Assembly: GCA_030180135.1 (NCBI GenBank)
Contig: CM058229.1
Coordinates: forward strand, 40,637,522 to 40,701,521
Direction: 5' to 3'
DNA length: 64,000 bases
Source of the DNA: Orychophragmus violaceus
Taxonomy: Eukaryota > Streptophyta > Magnoliopsida > Brassicales > Brassicaceae
A program made the translations under genes and the position numbers. Each line of letters opens with the position of its first letter. Positions within the stretch are counted from its first letter, which is position 1. This document shows positions 10,451 to 21,831 of this stretch, piece after piece. Under the pieces are notes generated by a model that saw nothing but the letters and a program-made list of their open reading frames with translations, was not told the origin of the DNA and ran no database searches.

Positions 10451-11616
10451 TGATACGATCAGGTTTTAATCCCTAGATCTACACTGCAAGTGCACAGACG
10501 TGAACCTGTAGTATATAGGGTATCGAATCCACAAAGACTCAAAATCTTGCGATAGATTGTAGAAATTCAGGTTAGGTTAGGTAAAACAGTAGAAAGCAGT
10601 AAATCAAAGCGAAAAGTAAATAAAGAGGTTTGTAATCAATCAAGCGAAGCGTCAAGTCAAGGGATTTCTCAGGAAATCATGAACATAAGCTAATCAATCA
10701 ATCGAGATCAAATTAAGAACTGTTCTAGAACTAGAATCACATAATTATAACAGACCAACTTTCGTTGCGAATATTATCTATGTCTAACAACCTAGCAAGC
10801 CAACTTTCGTTGCGAATCCTAAAGTTCTAAACAAGCATTAGTATCAGGTTCTTTCGTTCACAATTCTTCTAAACTAAATTTCTTTGCGGATAGTCAAATT
10901 GCCCATCTAGGTTCTTTCTAGTTAATCAATCAACTTTCGTTGCAGAAATCAACCTAACATCAATAATCTAAGTGGCTAATTCAGATCAAGCATTAAGAAC
11001 AACCCTAGACGGAGAACTAGAAAGATATGAATCCCTACATATTGATCAACCTATAATTCCATGAAATCCCTTGTGAGAATCCCTAAACCTAACAAGTAAA
11101 CTACTCAGACAAGGCAATCATAACAATAGACATGATGAATAGAAAACCAAATAGCATATAATAAAATAAGAACTGGGGTTCGAAATCTCTTCTCTGTCGA
11201 GTACAAGATCAGCCCCTAACTCTCTCAAAGTAAAATAACGCGTAGCCTAAACAATGGCTTAAAAAACCTAATATAATGATCTAATCATGGCTGGGGCTTC
11301 TTTGTAATTATGAGAAATTTCTGGGCCAGAGTGCAATTTCCACAACTCTTCATTAAACCATCGAGAAAAGCCTGATCCGCATGTGTGTCGATCGATGCAC
11401 ATGTTGTGTCGATCGACACAAGTATCCAAAATCGACAGTGACTTCTTCTTCTCGGCCAAATGCTCCAAATAGCTCTAGAATACGTCATAATGTCCAAATC
11501 CACTCCAAACGTACTTAGACCTGTAAACAAACATAAAAGGACTCCAAAAGACTCTAAAAGACTCGATAACAAAGACATATACCATGGTTGAAAGTCCTAA
11601 AAACCATGATATATCA
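10451..11616 (-). repeat. 3' LTR of G
   Basis: 1166 bp, TGATACGATC...ATATATCA. CGATCGA pair at 11383-11422, including the perfect 16-bp palindrome TGTGTCGATCGACACA, with a TATATTAG box (element sense) at about 11269-11278. Confidence 0.92.
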
Positions 11617-13134
11617 ACTACCCCCACACTTAAGCTTTGATTTCCCTCAATCAAATAGAAGACCAAGATCAGGAGAAGAAGTTTGAAAACTTCAGAAACT
11701 CGTTTCATCGTAGAAGCACTACACTCAGATTCCCCTTAGTAAGCCACATGAAAATGAACCTGCAGACATCAAGACCAACATATACTTCCCCCACACTTAG
11801 AAACTATCCTGAGTAAACTCCAAAATCACATTCAGAGCATCCAAATTCACCATACTGACTTCTGTAATTTAATAAGTGCGGTCTCACCTAGGGAGTATCG
11901 ATCAAAGAACACATGGATTCTTACTCTATTAGCATTTGACCACTCTACTATCTTTTTCTGGTTCCTTTCTTTTCCTTTCCTTCCTTAGCAACTGATTTTT
12001 CCCATATGGGTATCATTTTATTTTTTCTATCAGTGCTCTTCCTGCATTGGGATGTACTTTGGACAAATTCTATGGATGCACAAGAGGTAATAGGGGTCTC
12101 TACCACTCTCGCAACCACTTCGGAGCTACTAGCTCATCCTCAGTCTTATATCTCTATTTTTGTTTTAAATAAGGGGAAAAGGGAACCATACTTAGACATG
12201 TTTACAAGCTGTGTCAGAACTATCAGAGGAATCTGATCCAAAGTATACCATGCCCCAATGTGAGAAAAATTAAGTCAAGTTAAGTGGGAAGTCAAGTAAT
12301 GGATTCTCTGAATACCTGAAGTGATATGGGTGTCCTCAGTAAGTTGATCAGTGTTGGGTTTTCTAATAGTCATATATCATCTGCAAATCATCCAATGGTT
12401 ACTTAAGTTCTTGCAAGTGTAGTCATCTTCTCAAAAAGTCCTTGTTTCCTACTCAATTTTGACTCAATAAAACAGATTGGACTCACGCTAAGAAAACAAA
12501 AAGTAGTGCGTCAGTAGCTACCTCCCCCCACACTTGAAACACACTGTCCCCAGTGGTGTCAAGCTTAGGCTCAGTGAGAATAATAATCAAAATTGAAAAT
12601 CTGAAACGTTACAGAATACTTACTTGTCGTCGACATGTGTCGATCGATGCACAATGTGTGTCGATCGATGCACAATGTGTGTCGATCGATGCAAGGCGAA
12701 TATGCTCGCGGTTATTGAGATAACCGATGTCTGAACCGCAATCGAATCTGCTAACCGTGAATCGCGTCTGTGTCGACCGATGCAAGGCGAATATGCTTGC
12801 GGTTATTGAAATAACCGGTGTCTGAACCGCAATCGAATCGGTAACCGCTAATCGCATCTGTGTCGACCGATGCACAATGTGTGTCGATCGACACTGAGCG
12901 ATTCTGCCTGTTTCTCACGCCTTTGAACACACAAAACAGAAAAATCAAAATACCCAAAATATAAACGAAAATAAAGAACTCAAATTCCTAACAGTGGGTT
13001 GCCTCCCACTCAGCGCTTGTTTAAAGTCAGTAGCTTGATTATGGAAAGGAGAACGGACTTATGGGGGATTCAACAGAGACTTTGAATGTCTCTGTGAATG
13101 TCTCTTCAGCCAAGGGGGCGTATAAGCGTGTAGA
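11617..13134 (-). other. Noncoding 3' region of G with three PPT-like tracts
   Basis: The PPT AAGTGTGGGGGTAGT abuts the LTR (11617-11631). Two more near-copies of AAGTGTGGGGG lie at about 11787-11800 and 12523-12537. No pol coding was found where reverse transcriptase and integrase would be expected. Contains the palindrome/tandem array at 12620-12895. Short ORFs here look like chance. Confidence 0.7.
12620..12895. repeat. Tandem 90-bp repeat carrying CGATCGA palindromes
   Basis: Three back-to-back GTGTCGATCGATGCA sites about 24 bp apart, then about 2.3 units of a roughly 90-bp repeat. Each unit has GCAAGGCGAATATGCT, GCGGTTATTGA, AACCGCAATCGAAT and ends in GTGTCGACCGATGCA; the last site is GTGTCGATCGACAC. 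The apparent SIDT/VDR peptide repeats in these frames come from the DNA motif. Confidence 0.75.
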
Positions 13135-13815
13135 TCATGAAATCTCCCATTTATTTTTGATAAAAAAAAAAGAGCGAGAGGAATCAGGGTGGGAGCAAAA
13201 TGTGGGTGGGATACTCCATTTTCCTGCATTCATAGCAAATAGATTAGTAGTTTTAAGCTTAGAGGATCTATAACTTCGCTTCGGTGGGGATGAGATGTCT
13301 GGAGCTTTCTGCTTAGTAACAATTGCAGGCTTTGAATATGTTAGAGCATGTTCAGAATGAACAACCAACTTCTCTTCTCCAATAGGAATCTCTGGTTCCA
13401 CTTCAACATTGAAACTCTGTCCATCAATGGTGGATTTGTGCAGCGTATCCATCTTGAACTTCAAAGGCTTGTCTCCGAGATGGAGATCAATCAGACTGCG
13501 TCTCACATCAATCACTGCTCCAGCAGTAGCTAAGAATGATCTACCAAGTAGTAGAGGATCATCAGGCTCAACATTATACTTCAGCACCACAAAGTCTGTT
13601 GGAATCAAGTAGTTTCCAACTCCTATAGGAATATCCTCAAGAACACCTTCTGGATACCTCTTTGATCGATCAGCTAGGATAAGAGAGATCCTAGTAGGCT
13701 GGAAATCCATTAGTCCTAATCTTACAACCACAGAGTATGGCATGAGATTCACACTTGATCCTAAGTCACAAAAAGAATGCTTAAATCTCTCCTTAGAGAT
13801 GGAATAGTCTAGCAT
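13135..13815 (-). pseudogene. Athila-type aspartic protease of G
   Basis: Open frame with the Athila protease signature: FCDLGSSVNLMP (catalytic Asp followed by LG, normal for this family), LADRSKRYPEGVLEDIPI, IPTDFVVL and DPLLLGRSFLATAGA. It lies downstream of gag in the same element, separated by a palindrome array and a stop. It would normally be part of a Gag-protease-Pol polyprotein, but sequence after about 13135 is noncoding. Probably nonfunctional. Confidence 0.82.
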
Positions 13816-13892
13816 AAAGGCTCATGGGTCTGGAAGCTTCTCTGTAATCTGAATGAGCTTCTTTTCCATCACTTTCATGCAATTAGCTTTGT

Positions 13893-15657
13893 CTAGCTCC
13901 TGTTTACGAGCCTTAGTATGTGAATCAGAGGGCTTCTAGACTCGTTATGGGACTGTTGCAGGTATATGGGCACGTCTGCGATCTGTGTCGACCGATGCAC
14001 GATGTGTGTCGATCGACACAAGGAAATTTCGAGCAATGCCATCAGAAGTATCGGGGCTGTGTAGATCGATGCACGAATTGTGTCGATCGATGCTCGTCTC
14101 AGACAGACAGAATTCGCCAGAAAATCCGAGAATATGCTCTCTTCTTCCTCCAACAAGTCAATCTCATCTCTTATGATCACAGAATTGACGGATATGTTAT
14201 GTTCAGCTCTTCCTGATCCATTTTGCCTTTGCATTGCTCCAGCAGTCTGCTGAACTTGAACATCTAGCTTCTTCACATGAGTACTCAGAGACTCAATCTT
14301 CCCATTTAGATCAAGGTACAGAGCATCTATCTTTCCATTGAAGTCCACGGTACTCTTCTGCTGTCCTTCCAAGAGTTGTTCCAAGACTCCCATCATCTTA
14401 TCATTCTGCTCATTTGGAGGAGGAACAGGCTGATATGATGAAGAACCATAATCTCTAGCAAATGAGATGTTCTGCTGAAAAGGTTTCTGAAATGCATAAT
14501 TTGGTGCGAAACCTGAAGTCTGTCCTTGCTGATTTCCATACCTCTGACCTTGATAACCAGCTCCAGCTATGTAATTAACATCCTCAGTCTCCTGAACATC
14601 CACATATGTTATAGACATAATCAATCTTCTTTTTCATCTCAGCTATCTGAGAATTATCAGCTTTTCCACCCGATTTATGTCTCTCTAAGTCAGCATTCTT
14701 GACACTATTGCTAGTGACCAAGTTCTCAATAAGCTCCTTAGATTTTTCTGGAGATTTAGTGTAGAAGTTACCATTACTTGCAGCATCTAAAGCCATTTGA
14801 TACCACAAATCAACTCCTCTGAAGAAGATACACAACAGCTGCACCTCAGAAAAACCATGGTGTGGACAATCTCTCTGGTATCTCTTGAATCTCACCCAGG
14901 CTGTCTTAAAAGGCTTTGTAGATCACTGCTTGAAGGTCAAGATATCATGTTTAAGCTGATCAGATCTAGCATCATCATAGAAGTGTCACAGAAACTTCTC
15001 CTTCAGTGCATTCCAAGTAGCCAGAGTCCCAGGTGGAATCTAATTTAGCCATTCAGCTGCTTCTCCTCCAAGAGAGTGAGGAAAAAGCTTGCAGTGCAGG
15101 TAGTCATAAGTCACTCCATTGTGCTTCATCCCAGTAACTATGGACTCAAAGTGCTCTATGTGGTCCATATGATGCTCATGTGGTAGTCCGGTGAAGACAC
15201 GCTGTCCCACAAGTATGTAATAGGAAGTCTTAAGCTCGAACTCATTACGCGGAAACACAAGAGGTACAATCGCAGACCTATTGGCATAAAACTGATCTAA
15301 GCGATTGTAATCAGCTAGTGTCCTTCTAACAGGTGGATCAGGTGCTCTAGGACGATCTTCAGCTCGTGGATTTCCTTGTCCACCTTGATCTTCTCCATCA
15401 GGTTAAACAATCTGCCTCTCAGGCTTAGGAATCACATTACCTTCACCATCCAGTCTCTGTCCAAGCTCATTGCAGACAAGATTCTCAACATCTCTCAGAA
15501 TACCCTCAGCATCCTTAGTTAGGATTATACGATTGACGTTAGCCATCTTAAATAGCTTTTGGGCTTTCCTGTTCTCTCTCTCTAGCTTTTGAAGATCTTT
15601 AAGCTCAAGATTCACGAGTTCCTTGTCCAAATTACTCCTTAATTCGCGATCAAGCAT
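13893..15657 (-). pseudogene. Athila-type Gag of G, several frames, array-invaded
   Basis: Starts at ATG 15657 with a coiled-coil N-terminus (LDKELVNLELKDLQKLERE), then the Gag core (FELKTSYYILVGQRVF, LFPHSLGGEAAEWLN), RFKRYQRDCPHHGF, the ASNGNFYTKSPEKSKELIENL segment, and a Gln/Pro-rich tail followed by a coiled coil around GKIDALYLDLNGKIES. Frames change near 15400, 15040 and 14610. After DFLANS the reading frame runs into a CGATCGA array (13983-14095) that breaks the link to the protease. Confidence 0.8.
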
Positions 15658-15900
15658 AAACTGGTTCGTTCACGCATGTGTGTCGACCGATGCAAGAGAA
15701 GCGTCGATCGATGCAAGTCGTGAATGTGTGTCGATCGACACTCAGGAACGTGTCTATCGATGCAGTGCGATTACAGGCGTACCTGAAACGCAAGAAAAAC
15801 GAAAAATTAGTAACCAAAAAAAAACAAAAAACCTAGTCTAAAGCCTAAGTTCAAATCTATCGAAGACTCAAAAGAGTCCCCAGCAACGGCACCAAAAACT
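15658..15900 (-). other. Leader and decayed PBS of G
   Basis: Holds four palindromic sites at about 15677-15765, matching the F leader. The PBS at 15878-15894 reads TGGTGCCGTTGCTGGGG in element sense, with two differences from the intact F site, each a G-to-A/C-to-T change at a CG of the intact sequence, as expected from methyl-cytosine deamination. Confidence 0.75.
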
Positions 15901-17066
15901 TGATACGATCAGGTTTTAATCCCTAGATCTACACTGCAAGTGCACAGACGTGAACCAGTAGTATATAGGGTATCGAATCCACAGAGACTCAAGATCTTGC
16001 GATAGATTGTAGAAATTCAGGTTAAGCTAGGTAAAACAGTAGAAAGCAGTAAATCAAAGCGAAATGTAAATAAAGAGGTTTTTAATCAATCAAGCGAAGC
16101 GTCAGGTCAAGGGAGTTCTCGGGAAATCAGGAACAGAAGCTAATCAATCAATCGGGATCAAATTAAGAACTGTTCTAGAACTAGAATCACAGAATTATAA
16201 TAGACCAACTTTCGTTGCGAATATTATCTATGTCTAACAACCTAGCAAGCCAACTTTTGTTGCGAATCCTAGAGTTCTAAACAAGCATTAATCTCAGGTT
16301 CTTTCGTTCACAATTCTTCTAAACCAAATTTCTTTGTGGATAGTCAAATTGCCCATCTAGGTTCTTTCTAGTTAATTAATCAACTTTCGTTGAAGAAATC
16401 AACCTAACATCAATAATCTAAGTGGCCAATTCATATCAAGCAATAAGAACAACCCTAGACGAAGAACTAGAAAGATATGAATCCCTACAGATTGATCAAC
16501 CTATAATTCCATGAAATCCCTTGTGAGAATCCCTAAACCTAACAAGTAAACTACTCAGACATGACAATCATAACAATAGACATGATGAATAGAAAACCAA
16601 ATAACATATAATAAAATAAGAACTGGGGTTCGAAATCTCTTCTCTGTCGAGTACAAGATCAGCCCCTATCTCTCTCAAAGTAAAATAATGCGTAGCCTAA
16701 ACAATGGCTTAAAAACCCTAATATAATGATCTAATCATGGCTGGAGCTTCTTTGTAGTTATGAGAAACTTCTGGGCCAAAATGCAATTTCCACAACTCTT
16801 CATTAAACCGTCGAGAAAAGCCTGATCCGCATGTGTGTCGATCAATGCACATGGTGTATCGATCGACACAAGTATCCAAAATCGACAGTGACTTCTTCTT
16901 CTCGGCCAAATGCTCCAAATAGCTCTAGAATGCGCCATAATGTCTAAATCCACTCCAAATATATTTAGACCTGTAAACAAACATAAAAGGACTCCAAAAG
17001 ACTCTAAAAGACTCGATAACAAAGACATATACCATGGTTGAAAATCCTAAAAACCATGATATATCA
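15901..17066 (-). repeat. 5' LTR of G
   Basis: 1166 bp, same ends and length as the 3' LTR. The CGATCGA pair at about 16832-16871 is partly decayed (GTCGATCAATGCA, then GTATCGATCGACAC). TATATTAG box in element sense at about 16719-16728. Confidence 0.92.
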
Positions 17067-17071
17067 ACTAC

Positions 17072-17090
17072 TTGCTTGCTTACATCTTGT
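17072..17090 (-). repeat. Right arm of P, 19-bp piece between G and D
   Basis: TTGCTTGCTTACATCTTGT matches the reverse complement of the left arm near 8660-8680. It shows that G and D inserted within about 15 bp of each other in the same arm. The last five bases are the D target duplication. Confidence 0.88.
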
Positions 17091-17772
17091 TGTTGGATCC
17101 CCTAGGATCTAGGGTTCGTTATATTGAATCACTAACCTCGTTCTTACCTCAGATCTGGCAGCGGAATAGAATGGTGAACGAGATCAGTAAGCAAATCAAG
17201 TGTCTTGCCTCTACCAAGCACACACTCACACAACCTGGAACGCCGGGATGCTAGTGCCGGATTTAGGGAATGAGTTATGATGTCTCTGCTTTTCTCTCTG
17301 AGAAATTCCAGTGACGGCTAGGGTTCAGGTCGACCATATAAGCCTTTATATATCGACCTGGGAATGACATCACTAAACCGTCAGAGAAGCCCGACTCGTT
17401 TATGTCAAAACCCGATATGCATCGATCGACACACTTACTGTGTCGATCGACACACCTTCTCGAAAAGCCTGCATCGATCGACACGCTCATGTATCGATTG
17501 ACACATACATCATAAAACTCTATGTCAATGTGTAGCCAATACACATCAACTTGATCATTATCAAATGATCATTCCCATATGTTAGCTTCCAGATTTCTTA
17601 GGTGTGTGACCCTATAGGATCATATAATACTGGCAGTAAGTCTACAACTTACAGATTACAAGAGGCTTCTAGCAAAGCATTACAATCACCAGTACTATAC
17701 AAACAATTGATCTCGATACACAACTACTATCAGGAGTGAGTACAAGTGTGATTTCAGGACATAATCCCAACA
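17091..17772 (-). repeat. 3' LTR of D
   Basis: 682 bp, TGTTGGATCCCC...AATCCCAACA on the + strand. Contains four palindromic sites (17415-17510) and, in element sense, a TATATAAAG box at about 17345-17357. Confidence 0.93.
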
Positions 17773-18595
17773 ATCTCCCACTTGTACTGGAATCATCAAT
17801 TCCTACAATCCTTTTGTCTCTATATCTCGATTTGGCATAAGACAAGATTAGTGTCACTCTTATTAAGCCAATATCATGTTTATCGAACTCCTGATCTATG
17901 CTGAACAAAACAAACAACTGAACTACAGTTCGTTTGAGTGCGGCCACACATTTTCTCAGCATAAAATCTTCGATAGGCCCTGAGATATTTATCTCCCGTT
18001 ATTCAGGAGGGACAAATCCCATCTTGTTCCATCCCTGTTCCTTTACACACTTCATGATACACCTGAGCAGTGCCTTTATAACCGCCAGTTACGGATCGAC
18101 GTTTGACAAGGTCAAGGTGCACCAATTCACATGCAAGAAAGCATGATGAACTCAGGTCTAAGGACTATACTCAATAGTCGTAATGAGAACCTCTCATGAC
18201 ACAGATATAACTATCCTGGAGACTTCTCATTAGCGGGTCACGTCCGATCATATGTTCACCAACATATATCTATGTGACTGACTGTGATACTCATATCATT
18301 GACTCCATGAAACTTAGTCAACAGTCACCTCACAAGCTAGTCTCTCGCGGTTGTTATTGTCCCACTTTAACAACCTCGACTAGGGACACATCATAATTTA
18401 TGTCATTGGTTACTTATTGGGTTTCATGATCAAGTCCTCAACTTGATGGCCTATAATATGACATAAACTTATTTTGGGACCATTATTTAATTATCCAATA
18501 GTCAAATAATGTTGATGTCAGTTTTTCATAAACATGACCATATCATATTTATCTGAACATCATGATTAAACTAACTCCCACTAGAATCAAGACCA
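17773..18595 (-). other. 3' noncoding region of D
   Basis: PPT (AAGTGGGAGATTG in element sense) at the LTR edge, then about 0.8 kb related to the 3' regions of A, B, C and E, ending at an AGTGGGAGTTAG tract (about 18570-18580) just after the pol remnant. No credible gene. Confidence 0.7.
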
Positions 18596-20916
18596 AGTCT
18601 TCAGATGTCTAGTACCTACAGCAACAGTGTTCAACTGGTGCTTAGGTTGTGAGAGATGCTGCGGTGTTCTTGCTTGGAACCATTCCAACAAACCACACCG
18701 CTATTCTTTAATGAGCACTATTCTACGGTCCTCTGCTTGGAAACCTTTCCAACAGACAGTACCATTACACAGGCAAAATGATATAACCAGGTAAGAACCG
18801 GGAATCATCTTTGTCCGTCCAACTACTCATGATTGATTCGTCTATTTCTCAGTTGTACAAGAACCTATCCTTAGTGTTTCTCAAACACTTGGGGATATTT
18901 CTTTACAACTGTCCAGTGACTCTTACTAGAACAAATTGGTATCCACTCGTCATGCTTTATGCGTCAGCTGCATTTAGACGAGCGCAAATATGGCATTCAT
19001 GATGGATTCTATTGCATGAGCAAAAGGAATCTCACTCATAGACACTAGCTCAGCCAGTGTCCAAGACACTTCATCTTGCTAAGATCATTGCCATAAGACC
19101 TTTGGTGTGAAGCCATTCTTTGAATCATGCATATTGGAACTGTCCAGTACCTTATAACCATAATGGTTCTGACACGATCCAATTAGCTCTTCTGATCCAT
19201 CTCAATGGATCCATATTCCAAGAACTCACGCGACTTCTCCCATGTCCATCGTTAAATTTGACTTCCGACAAAACTTGACAAGACTTTAGCGTCGGAACGT
19301 CGTTTATGAGATTAAGTATGTTCTTAACATACAGTTTGAGAATTTCAATTACGCTCCCACTAGTTTACTTGTAAACGCATTGTTTCTATTCGTTCCTGAT
19401 CGAGTCAAAATCTTTTGACTGTTTTAACAGAACATAGATTCCAACTCCAAGATGCTTGCTTCAATTGGTGAAGCTAACATGCATAACTAGCCAATTTTCG
19501 GAGTTGGGCTCACCTTCGCTTCTTTGAATTTCGCATGCTCGTCACTTTTCAATGATCAACAGATCACGGCAATCGGTCACGAGGAATCACCCTCGGTTTA
19601 GTGACGGATCCATTAGGATCAGCGAACTTCAGGCTCCACAGGTGTCGATCCTACAACACTATGTATATCTAACCGCTGCTCTCCCTCAACAGGTTGAACA
19701 GCCTCCCGTGTTTCTCGAATTTCTTCGAGCTGTACTTTTACTCCCACTGTTCTTCTTTGAAAAACAGAGTTCCGAACAACAAAACTTTGTTCTCGGATTG
19801 GTTGCAAAAGTACTAAGCCTCGGTTTCCTTAGGACAACCAGCGAAGCAGCACTTGTCAGATTTGGGTTCAAGTTTGTTTGTTGACAACTGCCTTACACAA
19901 ACCTTGCAATCCCAATTAATCAGAAAAACATATTTGGAAATCACCCAGTCCACATCCAATGTGGTGTTTTCCACTGATTCTGACAGAAAATTTATTTAGC
20001 GTAAACATGTTCATTTTAGAGCGAATTTTAAAAGAATAATGGAAGATTCATGTGACTCATCATTAATCGGAGCATATTCAATAAGATCCGATTCATTCTC
20101 TCAGAAACACCATTCAGGTTTTCTGGGAGAAAAGAGCTGTGATATGGCTTCACACTCACTTAGATGATCACTCAATTCTTGACTCAAGTATTTTCCTCCG
20201 CGATCTAATCGAGGATGTCAATGCTTCTGTCAAATCGGTTCTACACTTCATTCTGAAACTCCTTTGATCATTCCAAAGGATTCTGACTCGTGTCTCATCA
20301 AATGAACACAATCATACTTATTGAAGCCATCAATAAGTCAATGAATTATTGAAGTTTTCCTTTGGCACTAATGCTCATCGGGCCGCATACATCAGTATGT
20401 GTAAGGCCCAACGAGCCTCTGGCCCGTTTCTTTAGCTCTGCTAAAGAAGCCTTAGTCATTTGGCCCAGCAAGCAGAATTCATGTCTCAATTGATTTACAA
20501 TCAAATGAACCTGAAGCCCATAACTATGAAACTTCTTAACCCGCTGCGCTCTATTTGGTCAATTTGACTATGCTGAGGAAAAATCGAGTTCACGTCATCA
20601 GACTTGAATCATTTGATATTTATGTTATATTTAAGCGTATGTTGGTTTAAGATATAAAACCCTTTCAAAAGGGGTGCTACTATATGATATTTCATTAAGA
20701 TCAAAAGAGCAAAACTTGTCTTTTATCAGAATGAAAAACATTCAAATTCTTACAAGAAAATGAAAGACATTTCTGCATAAAGCAGGTACATAGTAGCAAT
20801 TACTTAATTCAAAACCAAGCTTGAAAGGCTCCTACAAGTGCAGAATCTCTACGGCTTATGCAGCAACCATTGCTCCATACTAGGCACGCAGTTCCTCTTG
20901 TCCTTTCTTCAACGTT
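18596..20916 (-). pseudogene. Degraded Pol of D with reverse transcriptase deletion
   Basis: Fragments of protease, integrase, the post-integrase linker (19619-19807, containing VQLEEIRETREAVQPVEGEQ), reverse transcriptase and RNase H can be matched to E but in many frames with stops. At about 19473-19498 the sequence jumps from the linker/early reverse transcriptase (ACTCCGAAAA) to the segment corresponding to CKLHRSIYG, losing roughly 375 bp relative to E. Element A has the same junction to within a few bases. Confidence 0.8.
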
Positions 20917-21831
20917 CTACTGTTGCTTAGGCCCTGCATATTTCCAAAATATCAGTACCACAACTAGTATCCAATACATATGTAGAACTTGAATTAATAA
21001 CACAATAACTGAAGAAGAAGTACCATACATCTTTTTCATCTCTTGTGAATCTTCCAAGAATTTAATGCAATCTCTCTTCCAATGCCCATACTCATTACAG
21101 TAGAAGCACTTTCTAACACCAGATGGGCCGGACTTGGGCTTATAAGATGACACAGGCTTATCCTGATTCCAAATCTGGACGGCCTTGCCTCTACCCTTGT
21201 CAACATAAGATTTCTCAAATCTTTTACCCTTCTTGATGCTTTGCTCTGCTGTCTTGAGCATGCCATGCAGCTCAGTCAACGTCTTCGTCAAGCCTTTCTT
21301 GATATAGTTCTTAATGAACCTATCATAGCTTGATGGCAGTGACTGCAAAATGATGTCAGTTGCCAACTCTAAGCTGACAGGACAATCCAGTTTCCCCAGG
21401 TTATCAACGTAACCCATCATTTTAATGACATGAGGACTCACTGGAACATCCTCTGGTAGTCTGCACCCAGTGAGAGACTTCACCAACTGGAATCTCTCAA
21501 CTCGTGCCAGATCCTGAAACTTCAGTTTCAGGCTGGTGATCATCTCTATTGGCGACTCCATGTTCTCGTATTGACTTTTCAAGTCCGAGTTCATGGTATC
21601 TAACATCAGACCACGCACATCTACCACATCAATATAATGCTTATTCCAAGCATTATATACTGCATTCGAGCGATTGGCCCCAAGCCTTTCTGGAAGAGCT
21701 TTCTCAAGGACATAGTCCTTACTCTCCTGCTTGAGGATTAATCTCAAATTGCGATACCAATCCAGGAAATTTGACCCATTTAACTTGTCCTTCTCAAGGA
21801 CGGGTCGTAACGAGAAGGTAGTTTTAGACAT
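20917..21831 (-). CDS. Ty1/copia Gag, open, of element D
   Basis: 305-codon open frame starting MSKTTFSLRPVLEKDKL. Residues 1 to about 270 match the Gag of E and A: SNFLDWYRNLRLIL, YENMESPIEMI, ELATDIILQSLPSSYD, then zinc knuckle CFYCNEYGHWKRDC. The last about 30 codons have shifted frame relative to E and read protease sequence out of frame before a stop. Gag forms the virus-like particle and binds RNA. An intact Gag in an element with a ruined Pol suggests either selection on Gag or recent loss of activity. Confidence 0.82.
   Translation of the reverse strand: MSKTTFSLRPVLEKDKLNGSNFLDWYRNLRLILKQESKDYVLEKALPERLGANRSNAVYNAWNKHYIDVVDVRGLMLDTMNSDLKSQYENMESPIEMITSLKLKFQDLARVERFQLVKSLTGCRLPEDVPVSPHVIKMMGYVDNLGKLDCPVSLELATDIILQSLPSSYDRFIKNYIKKGLTKTLTELHGMLKTAEQSIKKGKRFEKSYVDKGRGKAVQIWNQDKPVSSYKPKSGPSGVRKCFYCNEYGHWKRDCIKFLEDSQEMKKMYGTSSSVIVLLIQVLHMYWILVVVLIFWKYAGPKQQ

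Larger units (their letters stand above)
10451..17066 (-). mobile_element. Athila-like element G without reverse transcriptase
   Basis: Complete insertion of 6616 bp: two 1166-bp LTRs, TSD ACTAC on both sides, a mutated tRNA-Asp PBS, leader, gag, protease, then about 1.5 kb of noncoding 3' sequence and a PPT. No reverse transcriptase, RNase H or integrase is detectable in the 4.3 kb interior, so it depends on other elements. LTRs differ at roughly 2-3 percent of sites by eye. Confidence 0.88.

Noticed and set aside
12609..12957. ORFs with repeated SIDT/VDRC peptides (also near 11268, 13893, 16718, 17275, 23001, 23728)
   Set aside because: The peptide repeats are translations of the palindromic DNA motif in several frames and both strands; no consistent frame, start or conservation as protein.
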